Part shown: piece after piece, positions 52,322 through 61,304 of the stretch | How positions within the stretch are numbered: the stretch's first letter is position 1 | Layout: each line of letters opens with the position of its first letter | From: Thermoactinomycetaceae bacterium | GTDB lineage: Bacteria > Bacillota > Bacilli > Thermoactinomycetales > Thermoactinomycetaceae | Assembly: GCA_025449975.1 (NCBI GenBank) | Contig: JANWIG010000011.1 | Location: 1 to 64,000, forward strand | Length of the DNA: 64,000 nucleotides | Direction: 5' to 3' | Made by a program: the position numbers and the translations under genes | Notes under the pieces: model-generated | Told to the model about the DNA's origin: nothing | Databases searched by the model: none | What the model saw: only the letters and a program-made list of their open reading frames with translations

Positions 52322-53659
52322 TTATCTTTTTTTTGCAGAGGAGGGTTGTTTTACCCAACGGATAAATTCTTTTAGTTTTTGTTCGTAGCCGATCTCTTTG
52401 GGTTGGTAAAATGTTTTTCCAATGTGCTCATCTGGTAAATACTGTTGCTCTACATACCCTCGGGGATAGTCATGCGGGTATAAGTAACCCAGACCGCGTC
52501 CTTGTTTTTTGGCTCCCGAATAATGGGTATCATATAAATGAACAGGCACTTCCCCTCGTTTCTCTGTTTTGACTGCTTGTATGGCGTTTTCGATCCCTTG
52601 ATAAACGCTATTGCTTTTGGGAGCGGTCGCAAGATAGATGGTCGCTTCAGCTAGAGGGATTCGTGTTTCAGGAAGCCCAACCATTTCGACGGCATGTGCA
52701 GTAGCAGAAGCGATGAGCAATGCCCGAGGATCCGCCATGCCGATATCTTCGGCTGCATGGATCATGATGCGACGGGCAATGAAGCGAGGATCTTCTCCGG
52801 CTAGCAGCATCTTAGCTAAATAGTAGAGCGCTGCGTCCGGATCCGAACCGCGTAAGCTTTTGATATAAGCAGAAATGGTATTATAATGATGGTCCCCCGA
52901 TTTATCATACCTTACTCGTTTTTTCTGAATCGATTCTTCGGCGATTTCGAGGGTGATATGCCGAATTCCGTTCGCATTGGGTGGGGTAGATCGCACAGCG
53001 AGCTCCAGAGCATTTAACGCTTGGCGAATATCTCCACCTGCTACCTGTATCCAATGCGCCAAGGCTTCTTCGTCTACTTCTACGCGGTATTCTCCCAAAC
53101 CTCGTTCCCGATCATTCAGAGCGCGTTGTAAGATGGTACGCATCTCTTCTTCTTGGAGTGGATGAAGTTCAAACAGAAGGGAACGAGAGAGGAGAGCGGC
53201 GTTTACTTCAAAAGAGGGATTTTCGGTAGTGGCACCGATCAGGATCACCGTTCCTTTTTCGACATCAGGTAGCAGAGCGTCTTGCTGAGCGCGGTTAAAG
53301 CGATGGATCTCATCAATAAATAGGATCGTCTTGTCTCCGTATAGCTTTCTCCGCTCTTTGGCTTCTTTCACGACTTGTCGTAAATCGGATACACCGGCAG
53401 TGACGGCGTTCAGCTGAACGAAATAGGCTTTCGAAAGTTGAGCGATAATTTGAGCAAGTGTTGTTTTTCCAGTTCCAGGTGGACCATGAAAAATAAGGGA
53501 GGTAAGTTGGTCCGCTTCAATCGCTCGGCGCAGTAACTTTCCTGGTCCGATAATATGTTGTTGTCCGACCATTTCATCCAACGATCTGGGGCGCATTCGA
53601 GCAGCTAAGGGAGCCTGCTTTTGCTGTTCAGCTGCGGATGCATAGGAGAATAAGTCCAC
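52322..53659 (-). CDS. rarA: Replication-associated recombination protein RarA (MgsA)
   Basis: A 445-residue AAA+ ATPase. [15 protein letters not shown], Walker [10 protein letters not shown], Walker [10 protein letters not shown] and the C-terminal MgsA tetramerisation region ([17 protein letters not shown]) are present. It acts at stalled replication forks. The start is GTG nine bases after AAGGAGG. As in B. subtilis it is divergent from cymR. Confidence 0.96.
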   Translation of the reverse strand: MDLFSYASAAEQQKQAPLAARMRPRSLDEMVGQQHIIGPGKLLRRAIEADQLTSLIFHGPPGTGKTTLAQIIAQLSKAYFVQLNAVTAGVSDLRQVVKEAKERRKLYGDKTILFIDEIHRFNRAQQDALLPDVEKGTVILIGATTENPSFEVNAALLSRSLLFELHPLQEEEMRTILQRALNDRERGLGEYRVEVDEEALAHWIQVAGGDIRQALNALELAVRSTPPNANGIRHITLEIAEESIQKKRVRYDKSGDHHYNTISAYIKSLRGSDPDAALYYLAKMLLAGEDPRFIARRIMIHAAEDIGMADPRALLIASATAHAVEMVGLPETRIPLAEATIYLATAPKSNSVYQGIENAIQAVKTEKRGEVPVHLYDTHYSGAKKQGRGLGYLYPHDYPRGYVEQQYLPDEHIGKTFYQPKEIGYEQKLKEFIRWVKQPSSAKKR

Positions 53660-53857
53660 TGCATCATACCTCCTTATGGGCTAGAAATCGAAATGTCTAT
53701 TAACAATCGGGAACGCTCCATTGTTTTTGTTAAAAGATATTAATAATTTAAAAGAGGTTTCGAAGGATCGATGTCAAACCTACAAAACAGATCGATCATG
53801 TATTTCTATAAAATAGAAAACCGGATGTGGTGAAGAGGACCGTCAGAGGGAAGCTTA

Positions 53858-53962
53858 ATGGAGTTTAGGCGGAAAGAACCCAAAAGATGGTCACAAAGAT
53901 TATTATTACTTATTTTGAATATGATTGCTACCTGTCTACCAAAGATCGGGGCATGGGTGTGA
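53858..53962 (+). CDS. Possible very small membrane peptide, 34 residues
   Basis: MEFRRKEPKRWSQRLLLLIL followed by NMIATCLPKIGAWV: a basic N-terminus and one hydrophobic segment. AGAGGGA lies 6 bases before the ATG, which supports translation. It lies in the 434-base rarA-cymR spacer and is not conserved in B. subtilis as far as I know. Not recognised; it could be a regulator or chance. Confidence 0.4.
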   Translation: MEFRRKEPKRWSQRLLLLILNMIATCLPKIGAWV

Positions 53963-54093
53963 ACGAAATTCAAAGGACTGGGACAACTTTGTGTCTTTGC
54001 TAGTCGAGAGAATCACTTCATAATATAATAATAGCTACTGTTGCCTATAGATGGTATTGGGGAGAGAACTTTGTCTAAAACGGGGTGTTTACT

Positions 54094-54513
54094 TTGAAAA
54101 TATCAACAAAGGGGCGGTATGGTCTCACCATCATGATGGATTTGGCTGTCAATTATGGAAAAGGACCCATCCCTTTAAAAAGTGTTGCGGAACGACACGG
54201 ATTGTCGGAACATTATTTGGAACAGCTGATTGCTCCTCTGCGAAATGCCGGCTTGGTTCGCAGTGTACGGGGAGCCTATGGAGGGTACAAGTTATCGACT
54301 TCTCCCGATGAAATTACTGCTGGCGATATCATTCGTGTTTTAGAAGGTCCGATCAGTTTGGTTGAATCAGCAGAAGATGATCACCCGGGACAAAAAGATT
54401 TATGGAAACGAATTCGTGATGCGATTGCCAAAGAGCTTGATTCAACTACGCTATCCTCACTGATCCATTTTGATAATGATGGAAAAAGCGAGCATTATAT
54501 GTTTTATATCTAG
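54094..54513 (+). CDS. cymR: Rrf2-family regulator CymR
   Basis: A 139-residue Rrf2 protein. The winged helix-turn-helix MKISTKGRYGLTIMMDLA and LAPLRNAGLVRSVRGAYGGYKL-like (here IAPLRNAGLV) match CymR, the cysteine-metabolism repressor that works with CysK in B. subtilis. There are no Fe-S cysteines, unlike IscR. The start is TTG after GGGGTG. iscS follows, so CymR probably controls its own operon. Confidence 0.9.
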   Translation: MKISTKGRYGLTIMMDLAVNYGKGPIPLKSVAERHGLSEHYLEQLIAPLRNAGLVRSVRGAYGGYKLSTSPDEITAGDIIRVLEGPISLVESAEDDHPGQKDLWKRIRDAIAKELDSTTLSSLIHFDNDGKSEHYMFYI

Positions 54514-54620
54514 TAGGTGTTCTAAATTATTCAAATTTCAACGTTTGAAAGGTGTTGCACACGAGAGCAATCATACTTCATCTTAAGAAGTAGGGGATTC
54601 TTACTTAGTAGGTGAATCAG

Positions 54621-55763
54621 ATGTCTATTTATCTTGATCATGCAGCTACAACCCCACTGGACCCACGGGTGAGCGAAGCGATGTACCCGTATTATACTCA
54701 GCTATTCGGTAATCCATCCAGTATCCACTCATATGGTAGACAAGCCCGTGATGCCGTTGATCAGGCTCGTTTGCAAGTTGCTGCCACTTTGCGCTCGGAT
54801 CCAAGTCAAGTGATTTTTACAAGTGGCGGGACAGAGGCAAACAATTTGGCAATAATGGGCGTGGCTGCTTGGTGTAAAAAGAAAGGGAAGAATCATCTGA
54901 TTACTTCCCAGATTGAACATCAAGCGGTGTTAGAGACATGTAAGCATTTGGAGACAACGGGCTTTCGCGTCACTTATTTACCGGTCGATTCGATGGGAGT
55001 TGTTGATCTAGATGCTTTACGTCAAGCAATAACTCCACAAACGGCCTTGGTTTCCATTATGTACGGAAACAATGAAGTGGGTACGATTCAACCGATTCGG
55101 CAAATCATAGATATTGCTCATGCTTTTGGAGTACTTGTTCATACGGATGCAGTCCAAGCATTTGGAAGCGAAGATCTAGATCTAACAAAGTTACCAGTTG
55201 ATTTATTAACGATCTCTGCCCATAAAGTGAATGGTCCCAAAGGGGTAGGTGCTCTCTATCTAGCCAAAGGAGTACCGATCGAGCCACTTCTCTTTGGTGG
55301 CTCCCAGGAAAAACGCAGGAGACCCGGTACGGAAAATGTCCCAGGAATTGTCGGCTTTGGGAAAGCAGCGGAAATTATGATGGCAGAGAGAAAGAAGCAC
55401 CAAACGAAGATGTGGGAATTGCGGCGGGTTTTTTTAGAGGAACTTTCCAAACAAGATGTTGAATTTGTTTTAAATGGACATCCAAAGCAAACCTTACCTC
55501 ATATCTGTAATATTAGTTTTTTAGGAATGGATACAGAAACATTATTGATTAATCTAGACTTAGAAGGAATTGCTTGTTCGAGCGGCTCAGCCTGTACCTC
55601 AGGGTCTTTGACCGTTTCACATGTATTACAAGCCATGCATCTTCCGGAAGAAAGAACCCGTTCAGCGATTCGCTTTAGCTTTGGAAAAGGAACTACCGAA
55701 GAAGAGCTAAAGCTAGTAGCAATCAAAGTAGCACAGATCATCCGTAGGCTGACGACTTCCTAA
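54621..55763 (+). CDS. iscS: Cysteine desulfurase
   Basis: A 380-residue PLP enzyme of the NifS/IscS family. YLDHAATTPLD, HTDAVQAFG, the PLP Lys in SAHKVNGPKG and the active Cys in SSGSACTSGS are present. It supplies sulfur for tRNA thiolation and Fe-S clusters. In B. subtilis the homologue (YrvO) pairs with the adjacent tRNA thiolase mnmA; here no mnmA follows. AGGTGA precedes ATG 54621. Confidence 0.96.
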   Translation: MSIYLDHAATTPLDPRVSEAMYPYYTQLFGNPSSIHSYGRQARDAVDQARLQVAATLRSDPSQVIFTSGGTEANNLAIMGVAAWCKKKGKNHLITSQIEHQAVLETCKHLETTGFRVTYLPVDSMGVVDLDALRQAITPQTALVSIMYGNNEVGTIQPIRQIIDIAHAFGVLVHTDAVQAFGSEDLDLTKLPVDLLTISAHKVNGPKGVGALYLAKGVPIEPLLFGGSQEKRRRPGTENVPGIVGFGKAAEIMMAERKKHQTKMWELRRVFLEELSKQDVEFVLNGHPKQTLPHICNISFLGMDTETLLINLDLEGIACSSGSACTSGSLTVSHVLQAMHLPEERTRSAIRFSFGKGTTEEELKLVAIKVAQIIRRLTTS

Positions 55764-55784
55764 CAAGTAAGAAATAAAACGGTT

Positions 55785-55848
55785 TGTTGCATGGACTCTT
55801 CAAAGATGCATAGCCCATCTTTGTGAAGGAATTTATTATCATGCAACA
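55785..55848 (+). promoter_or_regulatory. Nested palindrome upstream of the zinc-finger gene
   Basis: TGTTGCATG (55785-55793) pairs with CATGCAACA (55840-55848), enclosing CTTCAAAGATG paired with CATCTTTGTGAAG (two-base bulge). The structure covers a GAAGGA SD and the ATG at 55841. Confidence 0.45.
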
Positions 55849-55873
55849 GACACGAATAGAAAGGAAGAGAGAC

Positions 55874-56365
55874 ATGGGTGTAAACAATATGGAAGAATGG
55901 GAGCAGGAAGTAGATAGTATCAATTGGAAGTCAATGTTAAAAGAGATCGATGAAGCACTTTTGGATAATTTGGCTGTTGAAATCGGCTTTCGCACGTTTG
56001 CCCAACTGGAGGAAGTGTCTGAGTTAGTAGTAGATGATTATTATATTTGTCATTTATCCGATGGTCGTTGGGTTTGGTGGAATCCCAAGGAATACACGAC
56101 CAAAGACCCGAAATTTTTCTCCAATGTGGAAGAAGCAAAACAATTTATCTCGGACTTTTTACAATTAGATCAAGAGAAGTTACGTCAATTGGAAGAGGGT
56201 TTGGCACAGGTAAGACAAACCAAAAAGTGTCATTACTGTGAATATGAATTTGATCAAGAGGATCAAAAACAGAAGAATTTTCAGCTGGCTCAGCAGGGCT
56301 TCTGTTCGGAAGAATGTGCTGTTGAAATGCAAAAGGCACGTATGAAAGAAGAAGTAAATTGGTAA
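55874..56365 (+). CDS. Acidic protein with MYM/TRASH-like zinc finger
   Basis: About 163 residues. An acidic N-terminal half is followed by a Trp-rich centre (DGRWVWWNPKEY) and a C-terminal Cys cluster (CHYCEYEF, then FCSEECAVEMQ), giving a CxxC...CxxxC pattern like a treble-clef zinc finger. No family is recognised. AAAGGA lies 8 bases before ATG 55874; ATG 55841 is an alternative inside the upstream palindrome. It stands between iscS and recD2, where mnmA and yrrB lie in B. subtilis. Confidence 0.65.
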   Translation: MGVNNMEEWEQEVDSINWKSMLKEIDEALLDNLAVEIGFRTFAQLEEVSELVVDDYYICHLSDGRWVWWNPKEYTTKDPKFFSNVEEAKQFISDFLQLDQEKLRQLEEGLAQVRQTKKCHYCEYEFDQEDQKQKNFQLAQQGFCSEECAVEMQKARMKEEVNW

Positions 56366-56462
56366 TTTACCGATTCGGGGGATCGATGATAGAAATCGAT
56401 TTTAAACAAGGATTCTCAAAGATCATCTTGTTTAGGTCACTTTTTTAAGGGGATGTAAGTCG

Positions 56463-58715
56463 ATGATCCAAGGAAGACTACCAATCTCTTCAGAAAACTA
56501 TATTAAGGGGCAATTTATTCAGGAAATATTTTATAACGAAGAGAATGGCTATGGTGTTTATTTGATCAAAGCGCTTGAAACCTCGGAGTCTTTGGATGAA
56601 GATGAAGTTACTGTAGTCGGTCATTTCCTGCGCCCTCATATCGATGATGAGATATATGCTTGTTATGGGGAATGGCGAAAGCATTCGCGATTTGGTCGGC
56701 AATTTCATGTGCAATATGTAAAAAGGGAATTGCCACAAACAGAAAAAGCGATCGTTAAATATTTGTCCAGTGATTTATTTCGAGGGATTGGTCGGAAAAC
56801 AGCTAAGCGGATCGTAGACTATTTGGGAGCAAATGCCCTGGAAAAGATAGCAGCAAATCCGGATGTTTTGTTAGAAGTGAAAGGGATCTCTGCTAGTCGG
56901 GCGCAAGAGATCGCTGATCGTCTTCAGGAAAATCAAGCCTTGGAAGAAGCATTGGTCTTTCTTTATCAGCTGGGATTGGGACCAGCGATGGCGATGAAAA
57001 TCGTTCAATTGTACAAGTACCATACGATTTCGCTGATTAAGAAAAATCCCTACCGATTGGTCAATGAGGTAGAAGGGATTGGCTTTCGTCGCGCAGATGA
57101 ATTGGCGATGCAACAAGGGATGGCTGCTGATGCTCCCGAGCGTTTTCAAGCGGCGGTGCTACACGTTTTACAAGAGTCTTCTCAAATCGAAGGACATGTT
57201 TATCTAACAGAAGAGCAGTTGTTGGAACGTGTTGCGCAGCTTGTAGGCGAGTCTACCTTTTCAGAAGAGATTCGCCGCGCTTGTTTAAACAAGATGATCG
57301 AAGAAAAAGAGATCTTTGTCGATCGATGTTGTTATTACTTGCCCACCTTGTTTTATGCTGAGGTCGGTTTAGCCAAGCATGTGAAGCGCTTGTTGTCCCA
57401 AGAGCTACAGCAATCTTTTCCCGTTTCCGATTTATACCAGGTAATTGGGGAAATCGAGGAAAAATGGCAGGTAAGCTATGCAGACCAACAAAGAGAAGCC
57501 CTGATGCTTGCATCCTCTTCTCCTCTAATGATTTTGACAGGAGGACCTGGCACCGGTAAAACCACTGTCATTAAAGGGATTTGCCAAATGCATGCTGATT
57601 TGTATGAGTGCTCGATCGATCCTGCAGATTATGAACATACAGATCAACCCTTTCCAATTCGCTTGGTAGCCCCGACAGGGAGAGCAGCCAAACGGATGTC
57701 TGAAGCTACTGGTTTACCAGCGATGACGATTCATCGCTTGCTCGGGTGGAAAGGAGACTTTTTCGAACATGATCAACAAAATCCGATTCAAGGATCTTTG
57801 CTGATTGTCGATGAAGCTTCGATGCTCGATATCTGGCTAGCAAATCAGTTGTTTCGGGCGATTCCAAAGGGGATGCAAGTGATCTTGGTCGGAGATCAGG
57901 ATCAGTTGCCTTCCGTCGGGCCGGGAAAAGTGTTGCACCACCTCTTACAGGTGCCGGAAATTCCACGTGTCGAGCTAACGGAAATCTTTCGCCAAGAAGA
58001 AGGTTCATCGATTATTCAATTAGCCCATGCGATCAAAAAGGGCGAGACGCCTGCTGATTTGCTCGATCGATATGCGGATCGTCGTTTTTTTCCTTGCCGT
58101 CGTGATCAAGCGTTGCAAATTATCTTGCATACGTATGTCAGTGCGATAAAACGAGGATACACTCTGTTTGACGTACAAGTGTTGGCACCGATTTATAAGG
58201 GAGTAGCCGGTGTAGATCGCATCAATCAGGAGATTCAACAAGCGATTAATCCACCTTCCGCCCAAAAAAAAGAGTTAAATTGGGGAGAAGGCGTTTTCCG
58301 TCAAGGAGATAAGGTGTTGCAGCTCGTTAATCATCCGGAACATCCTGTCTACAATGGGGATATGGGTGTGATTTCGGCGATCGATGATCAAGCTGCCGCG
58401 GATCAACCGGTATTATGGGTATTATATGATCAATTGGAAGTCCCTTATAAACGGAGTCAGTTGAGTCAAATTTCGCTTGCTTATGCTTGTTCTGTACATA
58501 AAGCACAAGGTTCAGAGTTTGCGATTGTTATTTTTCCAGTGCTACAAGCTTATCGACGAATGTTGGAGCGAAATTTAATCTATACCGCAGTGACGCGAAG
58601 CAAATCTTACCTCATTTTATGTGGGGAAAAAGAAGCGTTTGCTCATGGCGTGCAACATCAGCGTAGTGAAGAGCGCAATAGTCAGCTAAAAGATTTGATC
58701 ATTGAAGATTGGTAA
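56463..58715 (+). CDS. recD2: RecD2-type ATP-dependent DNA helicase (YrrC)
   Basis: A 750-residue SF1B helicase. The N-terminal OB and helix-hairpin-helix region (SSDLFRGIGRKTAKRIV, LEVKGISASRAQEIAD) is typical of RecD2. Walker A GGPGTGKTT is near residue 362, Walker B LIVDEASMLD near 445, and the C-terminal SH3-like segment ends in ACSVHKAQGSEF and YTAVTRSK. It works 5'-3' independent of RecBC. AGGGGATG precedes the ATG. Confidence 0.95.
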   Translation: MIQGRLPISSENYIKGQFIQEIFYNEENGYGVYLIKALETSESLDEDEVTVVGHFLRPHIDDEIYACYGEWRKHSRFGRQFHVQYVKRELPQTEKAIVKYLSSDLFRGIGRKTAKRIVDYLGANALEKIAANPDVLLEVKGISASRAQEIADRLQENQALEEALVFLYQLGLGPAMAMKIVQLYKYHTISLIKKNPYRLVNEVEGIGFRRADELAMQQGMAADAPERFQAAVLHVLQESSQIEGHVYLTEEQLLERVAQLVGESTFSEEIRRACLNKMIEEKEIFVDRCCYYLPTLFYAEVGLAKHVKRLLSQELQQSFPVSDLYQVIGEIEEKWQVSYADQQREALMLASSSPLMILTGGPGTGKTTVIKGICQMHADLYECSIDPADYEHTDQPFPIRLVAPTGRAAKRMSEATGLPAMTIHRLLGWKGDFFEHDQQNPIQGSLLIVDEASMLDIWLANQLFRAIPKGMQVILVGDQDQLPSVGPGKVLHHLLQVPEIPRVELTEIFRQEEGSSIIQLAHAIKKGETPADLLDRYADRRFFPCRRDQALQIILHTYVSAIKRGYTLFDVQVLAPIYKGVAGVDRINQEIQQAINPPSAQKKELNWGEGVFRQGDKVLQLVNHPEHPVYNGDMGVISAIDDQAAADQPVLWVLYDQLEVPYKRSQLSQISLAYACSVHKAQGSEFAIVIFPVLQAYRRMLERNLIYTAVTRSKSYLILCGEKEAFAHGVQHQRSEERNSQLKDLIIEDW

Positions 58716-58802
58716 AAATAAAAGTGAAATTGGAAAACAGTTCCCGGTATGCCTGCAGTTGGCTGGTCCTATACTAAGCATAGCGAAAGGAGGCGATTCC
58801 TT

Positions 58803-59306
58803 TTGCGAAAATCTCAAGAAGTAGTGGGACTGGCCGTCATCCATTCAAAAACAGGTAAAAAGTTGGGAACTGTTTCTGATTTATTATTTGATGAAACACA
58901 GAAACTGCGAGGGTTATTAATCGAAAATGGTGGTTGGTTAAGGAAAAGACGCTGGATTCGGATTGAAGAGGTCCAATCCATGGGCAAAGATGCGATCTTG
59001 GTGGACAGTGAAGAAACGCTTCTCACCCTAAATGAAGAAACGGAATCTTGGACAGGTATTTTATCTGGAGACAAAAAGCTGAGGGGTCGCCCTGTCTTAT
59101 TGTCCAATGGCTGTCAGATAGGCATTCTCGAGAATGTCTATTTTCTGGAAGAAGTGGGGACACTGATAGGGTATGAACTTTCCGATGGTTGGATCAATGA
59201 TCTACAAGATGGGCGCAAAATACTGAAATCGAAAGCTCCCCTTATTTGGGGGGAAGATGTTTTGATTGCTCCATTTGATCAGATTCAGCTGAAGGATCAA
59301 AAGTAG
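58803..59306 (+). CDS. PRC-barrel domain protein (YrrD-like)
   Basis: About 167 residues with two PRC-barrel-like units: LAVIHSKTGKKLGTVSDLLF and GRPVLLSNGCQIGILENVYF, each followed by beta strands. PRC barrels serve in RNA or protein assembly; the role here is unknown. The start is TTG nine bases after AAAGGAGG. It follows recD2, as yrrD follows yrrC in B. subtilis. Confidence 0.83.
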   Translation: MRKSQEVVGLAVIHSKTGKKLGTVSDLLFDETQKLRGLLIENGGWLRKRRWIRIEEVQSMGKDAILVDSEETLLTLNEETESWTGILSGDKKLRGRPVLLSNGCQIGILENVYFLEEVGTLIGYELSDGWINDLQDGRKILKSKAPLIWGEDVLIAPFDQIQLKDQK

Positions 59307-59317
59307 GGTGAAAGGTT

Positions 59318-59518
59318 ATGCTTCGCTGTCCAAATTGCCATTCACATGATTTGGGTAAAGTTGGAACCAACCAGCTTTATTGTTGGCATTGTTTTGTTGA
59401 GATGACGATAGAAAATGATCAAATTCGTTCGATCTATCAAGTTGAAGAAGACGGTAGTCTCACTTCACTCAATGACCTGTTTTTTGATGAAGATGTTGCT
59501 GTGGAAACAATGACCTAA
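59318..59518 (+). CDS. Small zinc-ribbon protein, 66 residues
   Basis: An N-terminal zinc ribbon (CPNCHSHDLG and YCWHC) is followed by an acidic tail. AAAGG precedes the ATG. It lies 11 bases after the PRC-barrel gene and 11 before the next small gene, forming one operon. Function unknown. Confidence 0.75.
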   Translation: MLRCPNCHSHDLGKVGTNQLYCWHCFVEMTIENDQIRSIYQVEEDGSLTSLNDLFFDEDVAVETMT

Positions 59519-59529
59519 GGGGGTCAACC

Positions 59530-59712
59530 ATGGGTAAACGAATGTCGACGGTTGCGCTCGTTTTGTTAAGTGTCTTTGCTACTTTTTTTCCCTTGATCCG
59601 CCGAAGAAGACGAATGAGAAGAACAATGTGGTTCGGTATCAAAGGATGGAGCCAATTTCAGAGATGGGCGAAGCGATTAGATGCGGGGAGAATGTTGCGT
59701 CTGATCACCTAG
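59530..59712 (+). CDS. Small membrane-associated protein, 60 residues (DUF3918-like)
   Basis: MGKRMSTVALVLLSVFATFF is a membrane segment followed by a run of Arg (RRRRRMRR) and an amphipathic C-terminus. AAGGGGG precedes the ATG. The size, hydrophobic N-terminus and Arg cluster recall YrzQ/DUF3918, found at this position in B. subtilis; the assignment is tentative. Confidence 0.6.
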   Translation: MGKRMSTVALVLLSVFATFFPLIRRRRRMRRTMWFGIKGWSQFQRWAKRLDAGRMLRLIT

Positions 59713-59765
59713 CCCATGCTCCTCTTTTTCTCCCCTTTGCTATGTCGCAAGAGAGAGTCATGCAT

Positions 59766-59803
59766 AAACCTCTGGATGAAAAGGATCCGGAGGTTTTTTT
59801 GGT
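59766..59803 (+). terminator. Rho-independent terminator
   Basis: AACCTCTGGAT pairs with ATCCGGAGGTT (one mismatch), followed by seven T. Confidence 0.85.
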
Positions 59804-59874
59804 TATAAAAATGCCTATATGTCCGTATCTTAAGAATAAGGTTGTCTAGCTTTTGCTGACGTGGAGGTGAACCT

Positions 59875-60945
59875 ATGAAATGGAATGAATCGCGGATCTT
59901 GACGATTGCCTTATTGATTTTAATCGGACTGGCGATTTTATTTATGTTGTCACATATGGGTTCACTTTTCCACAGCATTGCTCTTTTTCTCAAGGCTGTT
60001 TTGGGTCCTTTTGTGATTGCAATGATCATTTCCTACCTGTTAAATCCGATCGTCAATTTGCTTAGCCAGCGGATGGTTCCGCGCTCATTGGCTGTGTTAA
60101 TCATCTATACCATTTTTATCTCCAGCATGGTGATCTTGATCATGAATTTGCTCCCTTTAGTGGAAAAGCAGTTATTGGAGCTAGGAGAGCATCTCCCTGA
60201 ATGGAATCAACGATTGGAAGAGATGGTCAATCAATATAATCACCACAGTAAAGATTTGTTGCCATTAGGAATCCAAACGGGGATTGAAAAAGCGTTAAAA
60301 CGTTTGGAACTCGGTATTGGCGAAGGAATTAGTAATTTGATGAGTGGAGTCGGTAACACCCTCAACCAACTTTTTGTCGCAATGATTATTCCCTTTTTAG
60401 CTTTTTATATGATGAGAGATGTCCGTAAGTTAGAACGAACGGCGATCTCTGTTTTACCGAGAGAGCGGCGGCGCGGAATGATTCGCTTGTGGCAAGAAAT
60501 CGATCAAGCGTTAGGGAGCTATGTACGCGGTCAGTTTTTGGTCTGTTTGGTGGTAGGGGTGCTTGCCTATATCGGTTATTTAATCATCGGGCTTCCTTAT
60601 CCGCTCATTTTAGCGCTGGTCGTCAGCATCTTTAATGTCATCCCTTATTTAGGTCCCTTTATCGGTGCGTTACCAGCGATTTTAGTAGCCATCACCGAAT
60701 CAAATGAGATGGTTATATGGGTCATTCTGGTCAATCTGATTATTCAAGTGTTAGAGGGGAACGTCCTCTCCCCGCAGATTGTCGGACGAACACTGGACTT
60801 GCATCCGTTGTTTATCATTTTTGCCCTACTGGTCGGTGAACATTTGGGCGGAGTGATCGGTCTGATCGTCGCTGTACCGGTTTTTGCCGTTGGCAAGGTG
60901 ATCGTCAGTCATATGATCAATTACTATATTCAACAGAAAACATGA
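59875..60945 (+). CDS. AI-2E family transporter (YrrI-like)
   Basis: A 356-residue permease with about eight membrane helices and a central helical soluble region (residues about 100-150). LNPIVNLLSQR, IPFLAFYMMRDV and the C-terminal NVLSPQIVGRTLDLHPLFII match the AI-2E (UPF0118) family. Members export small molecules or act as Na+/H+ antiporters; the substrate is unknown. GGAGGTGA precedes the ATG. As in B. subtilis it is upstream of alaS. Confidence 0.92.
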   Translation: MKWNESRILTIALLILIGLAILFMLSHMGSLFHSIALFLKAVLGPFVIAMIISYLLNPIVNLLSQRMVPRSLAVLIIYTIFISSMVILIMNLLPLVEKQLLELGEHLPEWNQRLEEMVNQYNHHSKDLLPLGIQTGIEKALKRLELGIGEGISNLMSGVGNTLNQLFVAMIIPFLAFYMMRDVRKLERTAISVLPRERRRGMIRLWQEIDQALGSYVRGQFLVCLVVGVLAYIGYLIIGLPYPLILALVVSIFNVIPYLGPFIGALPAILVAITESNEMVIWVILVNLIIQVLEGNVLSPQIVGRTLDLHPLFIIFALLVGEHLGGVIGLIVAVPVFAVGKVIVSHMINYYIQQKT

Positions 60946-60986
60946 AAAATTTTTGAGATGTGCTATGGATTTTGTCTATGAATGTG

Positions 60987-61275
60987 TATAATATTTACTT
61001 AAATAGATTGTGAAAACCGTATATGGATAACATGGTGATGGAACCAGAGCATCATTCATCCCTTTCAGAGAGGAAAACCCTAGGGCTGAGAGGTTTTCTA
61101 GATAAGATGGTGATGCGGCCAGTTCCGGAGTGCAGCTAATCCCTGCCGGCGCGATCGTCGTTAACTAAATGGAGTGATCATCCAGCAATGAGAAGCTGGT
61201 TGATAATAAGGGTGGTACCACGGGAAACCTTTCTCGTCCCTTTTGGTTGGGGATGTAGAAGGTTTTTTTATTTGA
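60987..61275 (+). promoter_or_regulatory. Promoter and T-box leader of alaS
   Basis: TATAAT at 60987-60992 is the probable -10; the -35 is poor. The T-box sequence AGGGTGGTACCACGG lies at 61209-61223. The terminator follows, pairing AACCTT (61226) with AAGGTT (61259) before a run of T. The leader senses uncharged tRNA, presumably tRNA-Ala by gene context. Confidence 0.92.
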
Positions 61276-61304
61276 GTTAAATTCAAGTAAGGAGGAATGA
61301 CGAG

